From the NCBI GenBank assembly GCA_013368445.1, contig JAACJO010000037.1, forward strand, positions 155,267 to 219,266: 64,000 bases of DNA. Reading direction: 5' to 3'. The notes below the pieces were generated by a model. The model was not told the DNA's origin. It did no database searches and was given only the letters and a program-made list of their open reading frames with translations. Each line of letters starts with the position of its first letter. The stretch's first letter is position 1. Origin of the DNA: Leucocoprinus leucothites. Taxonomy: Eukaryota > Basidiomycota > Agaricomycetes > Agaricales > Agaricaceae. The translations under genes and the position numbers were made by a program. Positions 1 through 12,672 of this stretch are shown one piece after another.

Positions 1-914
1 CAGTCACGGATTGGTAACATTACAACCCATGATGGACCCTAGTTTGAAAGATCACTGGCTTTCTTGCACCCATGTCAATACAATGCAGGTGCTTGTGGTT
101 TACTTTCTCGCACTCATTGAGCATTTAAGCGCCCATCCTTGCACAATTAGCATAGTTATTCATTCAGTTTCAGCATAACTATTCATTCAATTTCAGCCTA
201 AATACTCAATGAACAAAACATTCTATCATAATCTCTAAATGTAGATGAGACTGCCTCTCTCCTATGCATTTACCCCTGATTTTTGAGTGGGTAAACTGTG
301 TGATTTGGCCATTAGTTAGTTTCTCACATTAATTGAGTGTTTAAGCACCCACATGCACTCATAATCTCATGCATACAACGTGTGAGCTAATGGCATGCAG
401 TTTCTCATGTGCTTTGAGCATCCCAGCTATGCCTCCATCACCCACACTGATGGCTTTCTTGTGCTTGATGTGTAGATAGGTGCTTGTTGATGCACTGTGT
501 TCCAGCTGCCAGTTAGTTTCTTATTTCTTACCCTTTATGTGCATTTAAGTGTGCATAAGTGCATATTACATTTATCTCCTTGTTCTTGTGCTGAAATATG
601 CATTTTATGTGCTTAAACTCATGCAGGATACCCACCAAGGGCCAGTGCAATAACCATCAACACCAGCAGCAGCCCTGGGGAGGCCCTATCAATCAATCCA
701 AACAACCACATGTAAAGCACTCTCAGAATTATGGGGCACTGAAGCTTACTAATTATGACTAAGCCTGACAAAATCTGAGTCAACACCCACTTCTTCCCAC
801 ATGATTTCCAGTAATTTATTAATGGAAGATGTCAAGATAAGTCCAAAGGCAAAAGTCTGATAAAGCTGATATGTGAAAGTGGATAAAAATTCAAGGAATA
901 ATACTAAGTCTGAA
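1..914. other. AT-rich stretch without a gene; degenerate direct repeats
   Basis: No convincing coding region is visible. Three imperfect repeats of one motif occur near 98-140, 312-352 and 511-562. Each has a TTTCTC or TTTCTT stretch followed by a variant of GAGCATTTAAGCGCCCAT. They look like an old, diverged tandem array or LTR-type sequence. I cannot assign a family. Confidence 0.35.
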
Positions 915-1076
915 TCATGAGCTGTTATTGATTATCAGCTCATAACAGTATTTTCCCCTTAGGGCTGAGCCCTCAAAGCTACATGACATAATCATGGGAA
1001 CCAATTCAAACTCCATATAAATTCCACTCTGAGGGGAAAAATAAGCTTTCTCACAACTTAACTCTCTATCTTTACT

Positions 1077-2132
1077 ATGGCACCTAGCTCCACTACTCAA
1101 AGATCTGACCTGATGAGCAACAGCAACTTGGAGACCAAGTTGTGCAAAATGGAGGAGGAGAATAAATAGAAAGTGGCCAAGGAGGAGGAATGGTGACAAA
1201 AGGAAGCAAAGGAGATAGAACTGACAAGACAAGAGGAAGAGGTGAGGAAGGAGGAGTTGATGAGGAAGATGGCTGAGAAGAAGTGTAAAGAGGCAGAGGA
1301 AGCAGAGAGGAAGAAGAGAGAGACCAAGGAGGCTGTGTGGCTACAGAGGGAGAAAGAAGAGGCTGAGCTCACTGAGTGGATTTGGCTAGAGGTCAAGAAG
1401 AAGGAGAAGGAAGGGCAGAAAATAGAGAATGGGAAAGGAAAGAAAAGGGCAATGAAGGTAGAGGTTGAAATAGTGGAGAGCCCAGCTTAGAAGATGAAGA
1501 TGACCAAAAATACAGAAGTGGGAACTGGGACTAGGAAGCCCCTTATGAATCCAATGAGTGGGCCAGCTGAAACAGTTATGACCCAACAGTGGAGTATAGC
1601 TGTGGGTCCATCCAAGTACCACCTGACAGAGGTGGACAAGCACACAGACAATCTGGAATAGATGCCTGGCTTGGGACTTGCTGTCATTGATGGCTATGAG
1701 GCCACTGCCCTAAGAAAGCAGGGACAATGCCAAAGGTGGCAAGATCAAGAGGGGTGGAGACAATGAGTGTGGGCAGTGTTTGTAGTTGGGAAAAAACTGC
1801 ACTGAGCAAAGTGACATATGAGTAATTGCCAATATTTTGATATGGCTCAGCTAAATCAATAGGACAGTGGCAAATATATGTGTGAACCATGTCACACATC
1901 CAAGCAGAAGTGTGTGATGCCAATGAAGGCTGACAAGCAGCCTCATGAGCAGACCTATGAGCTTATCATCAAGCAAAGGAAGATCCATGCCATGCAATCA
2001 GCTATCTTGAAGGAGTTGAAGGGTATTCAGGCTGAGCTGGGAACTTGGCACTTGGCAGTTGTGTCAAGTATCCAGTCCCAGACTAAGGTTGTGGATGGGT
2101 TGGCCAAAGACTTTGAGGAATTCTATGACTGA
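1077..2132 (+). pseudogene. Degenerate coiled-coil protein with a C-terminal Cys pair
   Basis: One frame runs from the ATG at 1077 for 352 codons to the stop at 2130-2132, with several in-frame TAG or TGA stops but no visible indel. The first 150 residues are very rich in Lys and Glu and would form a long coiled coil. Near position 1880 there is a CEPCHTSKQKC motif, like the Cys-rich segment that follows such coiled coils in many repetitive Agaricomycete proteins. The C-terminal part is again helical. The function of this family is unknown to me. Element A inserted about 60 bp downstream. The intact frame with many transition-type stops suggests decay by point mutation only. Confidence 0.5.
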
Positions 2133-2193
2133 CTTGTCCTAGGTGATAAGGTCATAGATGATGAGGCACATAAGAAGGCCCAGGCAGAGTTGG

Positions 2194-2833
2194 TGTTATG
2201 ATGATGCTGGCCTGGTCCTAAGCTGGCACAATAAGTATCAAGTAGATCTTATCAAAGGGGACTCCTTCTCGGTAAGTGACAAAGTCGTTTACTAAGTCAG
2301 AGTTATAATACGGCAATTATAATAATAAGACTTTGGTAATTGAGATCTTAATAACTTAAGTTTCAATTCGACTTTGTATAGATAAAGGCTGGTATTGAGT
2401 CTCCACCTAACCAAGTAGAAACAATGTTTCTCCTTGGTAGATGTTGATGACTTATATACAATACAAGTCTGTATCTATTATTAACTAGGGCTAAGGGCTT
2501 CTAATGAAGAAGAGAAGCGTACAGCTTCCTTAACGCTAATTAAACTATATAAGACACAATCTGTCAAAGAAGCTTTAAAAGTTCTTCTTTGATCATCTGA
2601 TCGATCATAAGGTAAGTCCAAATGTAGTGCAGCTATATTTAATAATCACATGTCATCAAAGGGTAAACAAAACCAAACAAGTCATAACTAGACAAAGTAA
2701 ACAAGTCAAAACAAACTAAAGAAAACAATAACAAATAGAAAGAAAACATAATTGCAATATTACTTAAGTAAAGCTAATATCGACTTCGTATTGTAGATGG
2801 AACAAATGCTAGATATAATCAATATACATAACA
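2194..2833 (-). repeat. Element A 3' LTR (left)
   Basis: 640 bp, starting TGTTATG and ending CATAACA, a perfect 7-bp terminal inverted repeat. It aligns end to end with the right copy at 8439-9081. I count about 15 substitutions and one 3-bp indel. About ten of the substitutions are at sites explained by an ancestral CG. Confidence 0.92.
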
Positions 2834-2846
2834 TTATCCCTTTCCT
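2834..2846 (-). promoter_or_regulatory. Element A polypurine tract
   Basis: Directly inside the left LTR, the minus strand reads AGGAAAGGGATAA immediately before TGTTATG. This is the position and composition of a plus-strand primer (polypurine tract), and it fixes the element's orientation as minus. Confidence 0.6.
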
Positions 2847-3026
2847 AGCTAAGATGTTCACATCTTAGTAACTATTTAAGTCACTAAGGTAAATTACCTT
2901 CACCATCTATGTTGAAGTTGGCCTTATCATCATAATGAGATTCATAATTGCCATCTTTGTATGGGGGTGTAAGGGGGTGGTCTCCCTCATAGATGCGAGA
3001 AGTTCGACTATGATGGGGACGTCTGT

Positions 3027-5672
3027 TCAGACTGCATCCTCAATGGTTTGGATGGGAGGAATGGACTGAGGTCTGGACACAACCATACTGTCTTCCTCAT
3101 GGTGTGGGTTTATGGCCTCATCGCAGTGTAAAAGGAGGGTTGTAGGTGGGGCCGAGAGTGGTGGTGTTAACAGCCGTGGATGTTGGATTATGTCGTTCAG
3201 ATTGAAGTCTGTCGATATTGGTGATGGGGGTGCCATGATTGCCGGTTGGTACACTGGACTGGTGGGGCTGTACTCTGTCAGGTGGTAGATCTGTAATAAG
3301 ACCATGGATATTTGGAAAAAGGGCCTTGTGGAAGAAGGGCCTTTAATTGGTCGCATCAGTGGTTTAACCAGATGATGGTTGATTTTGTACTGTTGACAAA
3401 TAGGGCATCCTTTCACATAGTTCTGAATATATGTGTTCATTCCAGGCCAGTAAACTAATTTAGATAGTTTACAGAACATTTCGGCTGTTCCTGGGTATCC
3501 TGATGTCTCATGATCATGTACACATTGTAGAAGTCTTCTTTTTAGTTTGGCATCTTCAGGTATCACATGTCTTCCCTGATATTTATAAATGCCATCATCT
3601 TCTGTAAATCTTCCAGATGGGGCGATCTTTGTTTGTTTATTTTTAATTTCTTTTTTAATTTCCTCAGAAAGGAAGTTAATGAATTTTTCTGATGGTATCA
3701 CAACTAGATCTTCATTATCTTTTCCATCTGGGACTAGGTCTGGTCTTCTACTCAATGCATCAGCAAGAGTATTTTTGTTACCAGCCAAGTGCTTTATGGA
3801 GTAATAGAATTGTGTCATGTACAGCATCTATCTGGCTTGTCTTTGATTTAATTGTTGTGGTTCTCACCATCTGGTGAGATTCTCATGATCAGACCATATG
3901 ATGATAGGGTGTGCTGATCCTTCGAGGTAGTGTTGCCATTCCTTTAGTGCTCTAATAATAGCAAGGAATTCTTGGTCGGACACATGATAGTTTCGTTCCA
4001 CAGGGTTAAGGGTTTGTGAATAATAAGCCACAGGGTGTTTATCTCCATTTGAATCTCTTTGGAGTAGTACTGCACTGGTAGCAAATGCTGATGCATCACA
4101 TTCGATTTCGAATGGCTTTGATTCATCAACTATTTGTAGTATAGGTTGCTTAAGGAATTGTTCCTTTAGCTTCTCAAAGCTTGTCTGTGCTTCTGGGTTC
4201 CATTCGAATTTCGTTGTTTTACAAAGTAATGTATTAAGTGGTTGTGCGATAGCTGAGAAGTTGTGGATGAATTTGCAATAGAAGTTGCAGAAACCAATAA
4301 ACTGTCTGATATTTCAGACAGACTTGGGTACAGGCCAATCCTGTATTCCCTTAAGTTTAACTGGATCCATCTCAATAGAGTCAGGAGTTATGATAACTCC
4401 GAGATACTCTAGACGTTGCTTCTTGAATTCGCATTTCTCAGTCTTTAAATACAACTCATTCTGTTGTAGAATCTTTAAGACTTGTTTAGTAAGTCTTTTG
4501 AGTTGTTCCTTTGTTTTCGCATGGATAAGGATGTCATCCATATAGATAATAACTCCGCCTTTCTCAGTGAGGTCTTTAAAGATGTGATCCATCATGGATT
4601 GGAAGGTAGCGGGTGAATTCATCATTCCAAAGAACATGACCGTGGGTTTGTATAACCCATTATGAGTGCGGAATGCCACTTTCCATTCATGTCCTTCATG
4701 GATTCGGACATTATTGTATCCTAGTCAGACATCTAACTTGGTAAACCAATTAGATCCTTTGAGTTTATCCATGATTTGTGATATGCTTGGTATTGGGTGA
4801 GCATTCTTTATCATATTCTTGTTAAGGAATTGATAGTCTTGACATGGGCATAAGTCTCCTCCTTTCTTTCCTACAAAGAAGAAAGAAGAGGCCATCAGTG
4901 ACTTGGATTTCTGAATATATTCCTTTCGTAGGTTTTCAGAAATAAACTTGTCAAGTTCAGTTCTCTCCTGGGGTGTCAGGTGATAAACTGGCATGCATTT
5001 GGGTTCAAATTCGGGTATAGTCTCGATTTTATGATCCCAGGGACATCTGGGTGGTAATTTCTCAGATTCATCTTTGTTGAAGACTTTGAGAAACTGATGA
5101 AATTTCTTTGGTATGGCTTTCACAGGGTTTGATTCCTGTTTTGGTTTAGTTGCCAAATTGTGAAGTTGTTGTGATGTGTTAGATTTCACATTGATTTCAT
5201 AATACAACTGATTGATGGAATCAGTTTTCACTTTGGTTAATTTGATTGTGTGAGAGTTTTCATCTTGCCAACATAATGACAGTTTCTGCCAATCAACGTC
5301 AGGGTTGAATCTCTTTAACCATGTGATTCCTAAGAATAGTTGGTTTGATCCAAGTTTGACTATTCTTGGAGAGATCGTCATAATCTTGTTGTTCACTTCT
5401 ATTTTTAATTTTGTATAGTGAGTACAACTTCCTGATATGTTTTGTATTCCATCAGCGTTACAGATTTTGATTGCCTTCTTCATTTTGAATTTTGGCAAGT
5501 TGTAGGTATTGACTAGTTGTGGGTCGATAAATTCTCCACTAGCTCCTGAGTCAAGTAGTGCTTGTAGGTTGTGTTTTGCTTTGGTTGTATGGAGCAATAT
5601 TGGTACATGTACTGTTAATCCTTTGTTTGATTGAAGATCAATGATGTCTATCTGATCTTCATGAGTACTCAA
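3027..5672 (-). pseudogene. pol: Element A pol: protease-RT-RNase H, integrase truncated
   Basis: The protease has the motif LLDSGASGEF near 5545. Reverse transcriptase follows, with WFTKLDV interrupted by a TGA at about 4723, MFFGMMNSPATF, and an intact YMDD (IIYMDDILI) near 4535. RNase H shows ECDAS near 4105 and IWSDHENL near 3890. The zinc-binding integrase head is present (H...H, CPIC near 3400). Soon after, the reading jumps from the first strand of the core (QISMVLL) to a Pro- and Ser-rich C-terminal stretch. The DDE core of roughly 150 residues is therefore missing. The domains share one frame, minus one relative to gag. The first codon shown is TTG, not ATG, which fits expression by frameshift from gag. 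Confidence 0.85.
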
Positions 5673-7870
5673 AAAATTTCATTTGAGTATTCTTGAAATG
5701 GATCATCTTCGTCACTAGCTTGATCTATTTCGTAAACCATGGCATCAGGATCTTTCCTTTTAGGCTTGAAAGGTCTACGATTCCCTTGTTTCAGTTTGGA
5801 CTGGGACTTCTGCATCTGCTTTGATCCCATGTTTGTCTTTCCTCTCAACTTAAACCAAACCTTCCTTGCCAGACAAGATTTAGCGAAATGTCCTTTCTTG
5901 TGGCAGAAGAAGCATTCTCATCTTTTGAGTGCAATTCTCTGCTCATCAGTGAGAACATTATTGATGATGTGGGAGTATAGTGAACCATAGACATCTCTGT
6001 CTATGTTGCTTGGTCCTTCATTGTACATTTGGTTGATGTCCTCTCCTTCACTCTCCTCTTCTTCAGGATTATCATCATCCTCTGCACCAAGTTCGTATAT
6101 ACCTCTGTTGTCTGCTTCCCAATCATCTTTGACTGATAATTGGTATATGCTTCTTGATATTCTGTCGATATCCATGTCCCACTTGGATCATCTGGGTCTA
6201 GATATGGGTTGACTATAGATGTCATTATATCGTGGTTGAGGTCCATGTGGTCTACTATTCTTTTTGGTCTTTCTTGATCTGTTTGAAGATCCTGGATTAG
6301 AATTTCCAATGCGGTATCTCCTTTGCTCTTGGACAACTTTGTATGCCTGTCTTGCAGCAGTTTTCCACTCGTCGAGGGTTTGGGGGTCAGATTGGATTGC
6401 TTCAAATCCAACATCATTGTCAAGTCCTTTGGCAAAGTAGGATTAGAGAGAAGTGCTGTCAGTAAGTCCTACACGTGAGGCAAGGACGGAAAAATTGGTG
6501 ATGTATTCTTTGATGTATTTGTTTCATTGTCTGTAATAATGGAGCCCTCTTTCAGCCTCAAAGCTCTGTTGTGTTGGAGCAAATGACTGTTCGAGTGCAT
6601 TCTTGAACTGGTCAAAGGTGTGTGGGACATGTCCTGCTTGGGTAGCTGCAGCTGCTTGACTAAGTCTGTAATCCTGTTGCCATAACTTGGCGGCTCCATC
6701 GAGTAATCCAAGGGTGTAGTTGATTCTTGCTTGATCATCTGTGACACCATATGAGTCGAAGTAGAGTTCGACTTCAGCCATCCATGGTCTGTAATAGCTT
6801 GGGTTGCCATCAAACCTGTTGGGCTTTGGGTATTTAAGCTGGAATCCTGGCTGAGGTTGTGCCATGTTTGGGTTTGGTGGGGGGTTTGGATTAGGATTTG
6901 GTGGTCCTCCTCCTGGTCCTCCTGGTCCTCCTGGTCCTCTAGGCAGATTACCTCCGGGACTTGGTGGTGGCAGTGTAGGGCTTCTTCAATTTGAAGAACC
7001 TCCTGTGTTGGTGACAGCTGCCTTTGCTTTCCCTTTTGTTTGGGTGTTAGTGGGTATGGTGATGGTGGTAATGGCTGTAGTAACATTAGGATTGGTTGTT
7101 GGTAGGGTACTGGTACTGGCAATACCAGTGGGGGAATTGGTAAAGCTAAAGGGGATAGGGTTCATAATGGGACTGAGGAACCTTGGGCTATGTCCAAAGG
7201 CTGGGCTCGAGGAGTAAGAAGGGGGTCTATCAACTCTGGGCTTCTCTGGGGATTTGAGTTTGAGATTATCAATTGCCCTTGCGAGTGCTTCTGCTTCCTC
7301 TTCTGTTTGATTTCCTTCAGATTCCTGTTGGCTTCTATTTCCACTATCTGTTCCTTCTTTGTCTTCTTCTTCTTTGTTGTCTTCATCAGCTTCACATTCT
7401 TCTGAGCTTGGAGTGTCAACTCTGGGCTCTGAATTATTTTCTTGAGAGGTTTCTCCAGTTCTTGGGGTAATGTCAAGGACTGGTTCTGGTTCGATGGTCC
7501 TGCTAGATTCTGCAGGGGTTTCTGGAAATGGAGTTTGTTGTCTTCTTGCTTCTTCAGTGTACTGTTGTGGGGTAACATCTCAAAGTTCTTCAAGACCAGC
7601 TCCTCTTTCGATTTGCTGTTTGACAGTTCTGTGAAGTTTCTTGTGACCAAATGCAGCGAATTCAGCTTCAAGGATCCCTTCCTGTTCTTTCTTGATTGGG
7701 ATGTAGGCAACTTTCCCTTTATGTTCTTTGATGTATTAGAATCTTCCTGATCTTTTATTTCTGTAGAATCTTGTTCTTCAGGTTTCACTGTAGTAGGTAC
7801 TGTAGGATTCTTCTGGAAATTCCCTTCTTGTGAAGATTTTGACCTGTCTTGCAAACTCTGCTGGGTCCAT
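5669..7870 (-). pseudogene. gag: Element A gag polyprotein
   Basis: An ATG at 7870 (MDPAEFARQVKIF...) opens a frame of 734 codons ending at TGA 5669-5671, with several internal stops. The N-terminal third is charged. The retrotransposon gag core (MAQPQPGFQLKYPKP..., LLDGAAKLW) lies at about 6865-6530. A CCHC zinc knuckle, CFFCHKKGHFAKSC, lies near 5900 for RNA binding. The product would form the virus-like particle. A 230-codon frame at 7162-7854 in another phase is a low-complexity shadow and was not used. Confidence 0.8.
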
Positions 7871-8438
7871 TATGGACTATGTTTATGGGTGCCTATAGAG
7901 ACACCTGGTATGGTTTTAAATGGTAAATTGTCCTTAAGACAATTATCACACTTGCAGTTTGATTCTGCCATGATTGGAAAATTAGTTTATAGTCGCTTTG
8001 GACTCACTTTTATAGTCACTAGGACTGTGTATTTATAGTCTCTTAAGACTTTCAACAGATAAACTGTCTTCCAAGTATTTACCCTCAGGTCTGGTATTCT
8101 TCAGAGATATGCCTAATCTTCTGGCAAATTTCTCCCTTCTGAGTATCTACCCTTGGGTCTGGTATCTTATTTGAGATTCAGGTACAATGACCTTAGCTCT
8201 CACAAGCCTCCAAATGTTTTTAAGAGCATGGGAAATCGCTCAGATCAATAAGAGTGATCCTCAACTGTTCCACTAGTTGGCAATGTGTGTTGACCCCCTC
8301 TTTGTTGTTATGCACAATAGTTTTGGGACAGTTTGTGCAATAACCACGATAACCCAAATCGACAGTGTTTGCAACATTGTTGGGTTACTGGGCAAAGTAA
8401 TGGCTCTGTGCTAACAGAGAAGGATCATTTTTACTTAA
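7871..8438 (-). other. Element A 5' untranslated region
   Basis: 568 bp between the gag start and the 5' LTR, with no coding frame seen. The bases next to the LTR read TTAAGTAAAAATGATCC on the minus strand. They do not start with TGG and do not match a tRNA 3' end that I recognise. The priming mechanism is unclear. Confidence 0.5.
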
Positions 8439-9081
8439 TGTTATGATGATGCTGGCCTGGTCCTAAGCTGGCACAATAAGTATCAAGTAGATCTTATCAA
8501 AGGGGACTCCTTCTTGGTAAGCAACAAAGTCGTTTACTAAGTCAGAGTTATAATACGGCGATTATAATAATAAGATTTTGGTAATTGAGATCTTAATGAC
8601 TTAAGTTTCAATTCGACTTTGTATAGATAAAGGCTTGTATTGAGTCTCCACCTAACCAAGTAGAAACAATGTTTCTCCTTGGTAGATGTTGACGACTTAT
8701 ATATGATACAAGTCTGTATCTATTATTAACTAGGGCTAAGGGCTTCTAATGAAGAAGAGGAGAAGCATACAGCTTCCTTAACACTAATTAAACTATATAA
8801 GACACAATCTGTCAAAGAAGCTTTAGAAGTTCTTCTTTGATCATCTGATCGATCATAAGGTAAGTCCAAATGTAGTGCAGCTATATTTAATAATCACATG
8901 TCATCAAAGGGTAAACAAAACCAAACAAGTCATAACTAGACAAAGTAAACAAGTCAAAACAAACTAAAGAAAACAATAACAAATAGAAAGAAAACATAAT
9001 TGCAATATTACTTAAGTAAGGCTAATATTGACTTCGTATTGTAGATGGAACAAATGCTAGATATAATCAATATACATAACA
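8439..9081 (-). repeat. Element A 5' LTR (right)
   Basis: 643 bp, TGTTATG...CATAACA, the partner of 2194-2833. At two sites one LTR has TG where the other has CA. Both follow from an ancestral CG that decayed on opposite strands. The 3-bp indel lies in the GAAGAAGAG stretch near 8755. Confidence 0.92.
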
Positions 9082-9249
9082 AAAAGAGGATATTCTTTAA
9101 TCCCTGAACAACCCATGGCCATTCAGTCTCCTGGAGTCAATCAGACTCTAAAAACACATAACTATCAGATGCATGAATGATTAAAATCGATTATATGAGA
9201 ATATTTATATCAATCATTTCTATTCCCAATAGACTATAAGCCATCAAAT

Positions 9250-10521
9250 AATAATCTCCCAAGTGATAAGGTAATAGAGCCTTATTGGGGGAGCTCAAAG
9301 TTTAGTGATTTGGAAAACTTTGTGTTAGCTGTTTTCATAGACCTTTCTTTGAAGGGTCTGGGAGGAATAGAGCCTGCTAGAGACAAGCTCCAGCTACTGA
9401 CTCTCCAATACCATCTAGGTGGAGAGGCAAAGAAAATGTATATACAACATGCTATAAATGTCAACCATACTAAAATACACTGGACATTTGAAGAGGCAAT
9501 CTGCACTTTGTATGATCACTTTGTTCTACCAGCTAATATGCATAATACCCAAGAGAGCCTCAAGAGAATTTGTTACAACTCCCACCTAGGAGTCCAAGGA
9601 TACTATGATGCCATTATGGATAGTGCACAGTGTATGACTGCACACTCTGATGATTATATGCTAGTGGAAGTATTCCTAGAAGGAATACCTCAAGACATGA
9701 AAACAGATATGCTATTCTACAATGGACTTTCCCCAGAAGTCCATTCATTAGAAGAGTTCATGTCATATGCCATCTCATATGAAATGAGATGAAAAACTAT
9801 GGCTTTCTATCATAAAGCCCTTAATAATGGTAAGAGCATTGAACCATTAATGCACAATGCAAGACCTTAGAACCCAAAAGGCTTGGAACACAAGTTGATG
9901 GCCTTTGTGCCAAGGAAGTTTGTCAATAGGCAAACTTCCATTTCATCAAAGGAGCTTCATTTCTTGAAATCAAAATGATCTCCAGACAGTCATCCACTGA
10001 ATGGTAGACCTAGTAAAGAAATGAACCCAAAGGCTAGATCATCTAAATCCAACCAAAACATGAACTGAGCTCCAGTGATGGCAAGCAGAAAGAAGGCAGA
10101 GAGTAAGAATGTATCTTGCTATAGTTGCAGGGGACCTCATTATGCTAATGAGTGCCCTAATAGAAAATTGTATCTGTGTGCAGCCCACACAGAGATCCTG
10201 TATGAGGAGAGACCTCAATCTGAGAATATGGATGAGGCAGATTCTATTATTGCTGAAACAGCAATAATTGACATGACAGCAGAAGAAGATGAGCATTCTA
10301 TAGCTGTGACAGAACACAGTGATGACCTTGTCAAAGTAGGGGTTATTGAATTGGACTATGGATTGGGTGAAGAAGACAGTGACTTTCTCAGATCCATATG
10401 CAATGGATCCCTGACAGAGATAATGTCAGATATGGATCTGACATTGGAATATTGGAGATACCTGAAACTAATACATCCATGGAAGTTGACATGGATAATA
10501 CTAGTGGTCTTAGGGCTATGA
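9250..10521 (+). pseudogene. gag: Element B: Ty3/gypsy gag relic
   Basis: The gag core is readable in one frame from about 9250 (PYWGSSKFSDLENF, HWTFEEAICTLYDHF, GVQGYYDAIMDSAQ). It matches the pattern of a common basidiomycete Ty3 gag. TGA replaces an expected residue at 9790 and other stops follow. A CCHC zinc knuckle, CYSCRGPHYANEC, lies at about 10117. An acidic stretch follows the knuckle. No 5' LTR is recognisable between 9082 and 9249. The protein would package the element RNA. Confidence 0.75.
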
Positions 10522-10629
10522 CAGATAGCCCTACTAGTGAAAATAACATCTGTATGTGAAAGATCACACTACAGAAAAATAAAGATAAGATCCTTCATCC
10601 ACAATTACCAACAAAGGATAAGCAATGTC

Positions 10630-11430
10630 TCACATCCTTTGTCAACAACAATGGAGTTGATGCTTGGACACTATGGGATTCCAGATGTATGACATCTGGA
10701 ATGACACCTACATTCACTCATGTAGCAAACATAAGGGTAAATAATTTAATTGATGAACATAAGCTCCAACTTGGCATGGTCAGAAGCCATGCTACTGGCA
10801 AATTTGGAGCTAAGGTTGACCTAACAATTTGAGGTTGACCATATCCTTGCTACCTTGATGTAGCAAATTTTGATTGTTATAACATTATACTAGGAACACT
10901 GTTCATACATAAACATAGAGTGAAGTTGGACTTGGAGAAGTCCACAGTTGTTATCAATGGGAGTGAGCTCCCAGCTGAGGACATAGTGGGTGACAAATAT
11001 TCATAAATTTGACACCATAGGGTAACAGATAAATACCCAATGCAAAAATGACTATTGGAGGGTAAGGGTACCACTTGAGTCATAAAAGTAACCCTTGAGG
11101 AGGTACCTGAAGACCTGATAACCAACAAAGGGGACACATTGCCCCCTAATCATCCTCATGTACTTTTAAGGACCACTAGAAGGGAAGACCATGTCTTCCC
11201 TAAATTCAATAAAGGCAATGGATGTTATAAACATTGATTTGATTGATGCCCATTGTGACTTGATTGTCTTAGACATCAACACAGCCACCTGGTCTGAAGC
11301 AGCATTACTCAATTGGGAAGAGTATATTAGAAAGTTCAATGTGGAAGAAGAACAGTTCAATGTCAATTGGAATGAATACAACTGGACAGATGTTATCAAA
11401 AGAATTAGGAGGAATAGTTCTGCAGTATGA
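10630..11430 (+). pseudogene. Element B: protease relic and downstream tail
   Basis: In a shifted frame, AWTLWDSRCMTSGMTP corresponds to an aspartic protease active site with DSG changed to DSR. CYNIILGTLFIHKHRV corresponds to the conserved ILGTPFL flap-side motif. Two stops interrupt it near 10830. A following open stretch at 11191-11430 (acidic, Trp-containing) is in yet another frame and I do not recognise it. Reverse transcriptase is absent, so element B is truncated here. Confidence 0.6.
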
Positions 11431-11900
11431 TGAAGAATGGACTAATGAGATTGTTGAACAGACTATGATTGTTTTATGGACATTGTGTTTGGATTAGAAC
11501 AATTAGATATCTAACTATGATAGCTGTTACATCAGTGGAAAGATTAGTATTTATCAGAATCAGGATAGTGATATAGGACCTGTAGTGGTAGTTTCATAGT
11601 TTGATATTGTTTCAGTTCATTAGTATTTAAGGATCTTGTATTATGAAGATTAAACTTGTGTTTAATCTTTCCTTTGTTTCCCAGAATACTTGTGTTTACT
11701 CACCTTGCCTTGAATTCACTTGCATTATTGTTGTTGTCTTGAACCTTGTGCTACCTTTGACTGATCTTAAGTCATCTTGGCCTTCTCTTACTGGGCTTTT
11801 GAGAATACTCAAGCTCATTAATCAAAGTAGGTTAAAGACCAGTTAGCCACTGTCTCATGTAACCCAATCATGTGTTGTGATGTGTGATGTTACTAGGTGC
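11431..11900 (+). other. Non-coding stretch, possible LTR remnant
   Basis: No gene is visible. The composition resembles an LTR R-U5 region, with a perfect 8-bp hairpin GATTAAAC/GTTTAATC with a 4-nt loop at 11648-11667. It follows element B in the right place for its 3' LTR. I found no second copy in the window, so the call is weak. Confidence 0.25.
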
Positions 11901-12672
11901 TCTGACTATAAATCTTAACAATAAGATTAAACTTCCTACTATGCTGATTCTAGTAGTATCCCCTCAACAAACCCATTGCATTTGGTTCTCATTGCCTAGT
12001 TGGTGTACCATCCAACACCTCTTACAAGCTAGTATTGCTTTGTGCTACACCCAAGCAGAACACTGAACTAATCTATAACCAGCAAGCCTCTGATTAGGAA
12101 TTACACCTGAGAGTTATACATCACCCCTAGTGCATGCCAAAGAACTGACCTGATTCCTTGCATACAAACTACAAAGGCAGTCAATCAGAAGAGTCTGACC
12201 ATGAGTGTCCAACTAGCAGACTAACATCATCTGAAGAACCTAAATCACCATCATGGATCAGTGAGATCAATGATCAAACTGAAAATTATTCCACCTCAGG
12301 GTCCCACTAGGAAGGTCTAATTAGTAATAGTAGTTGAATCAAATACCCTGTCAAATTTGACAGCTTTCCTGGCCTGTCCCCAATGGCTTCTTAAAAGCTG
12401 AAAAAAGGTGGCAACTTAGGCTGTTCTCCACTGTCTGGTCTCAGACCTTTCAGCTATTGCTCTCCCCCAAGCCACTCAGCAGCACCTTCGGACCTCTCCA
12501 TAGTCCTTCTGTCCCCTTCCATTCCCTACCTCCTTGCCCTTTTCCCACCATCCTCTCCTATTAACAATCACCATTCCCACCATCTTTTCTGCCTCCTGCC
12601 TTTGTGACAGAGTGACATCCAGTTTAGACATGGCTGTATTGCTGTGTTGCCCTCTCCCATGGATCACCTCTA

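Larger units (their letters stand above)
2194..9081 (-). mobile_element. Element A: Ty3/gypsy retrotransposon with two LTRs
   Basis: Two LTRs of 640 and 643 bp flank a 5.6-kb interior that reads on the minus strand. The LTRs begin TGTTATG and end CATAACA. The interior codes gag, then protease, reverse transcriptase, RNase H and the start of integrase, the Ty3/gypsy order. The integrase catalytic core is deleted, so this copy cannot be autonomous. The five bases outside each end (GTTGG and AAAAG) do not match, so no target duplication is visible; recombination between copies or loss by mutation could explain that. In-frame stops show that it is dead. Confidence 0.9.

Noticed and set aside
7162..7854. 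230-codon Lys/Gln-rich frame in element A
   Set aside because: It is out of phase with the gag core. The true gag frame from ATG 7870 has recognisable chromovirus gag text in the same region.
2194..9081. A 5-bp target duplication for element A
   Set aside because: GTTGG on the left and AAAAG on the right do not match, so no duplication can be claimed.
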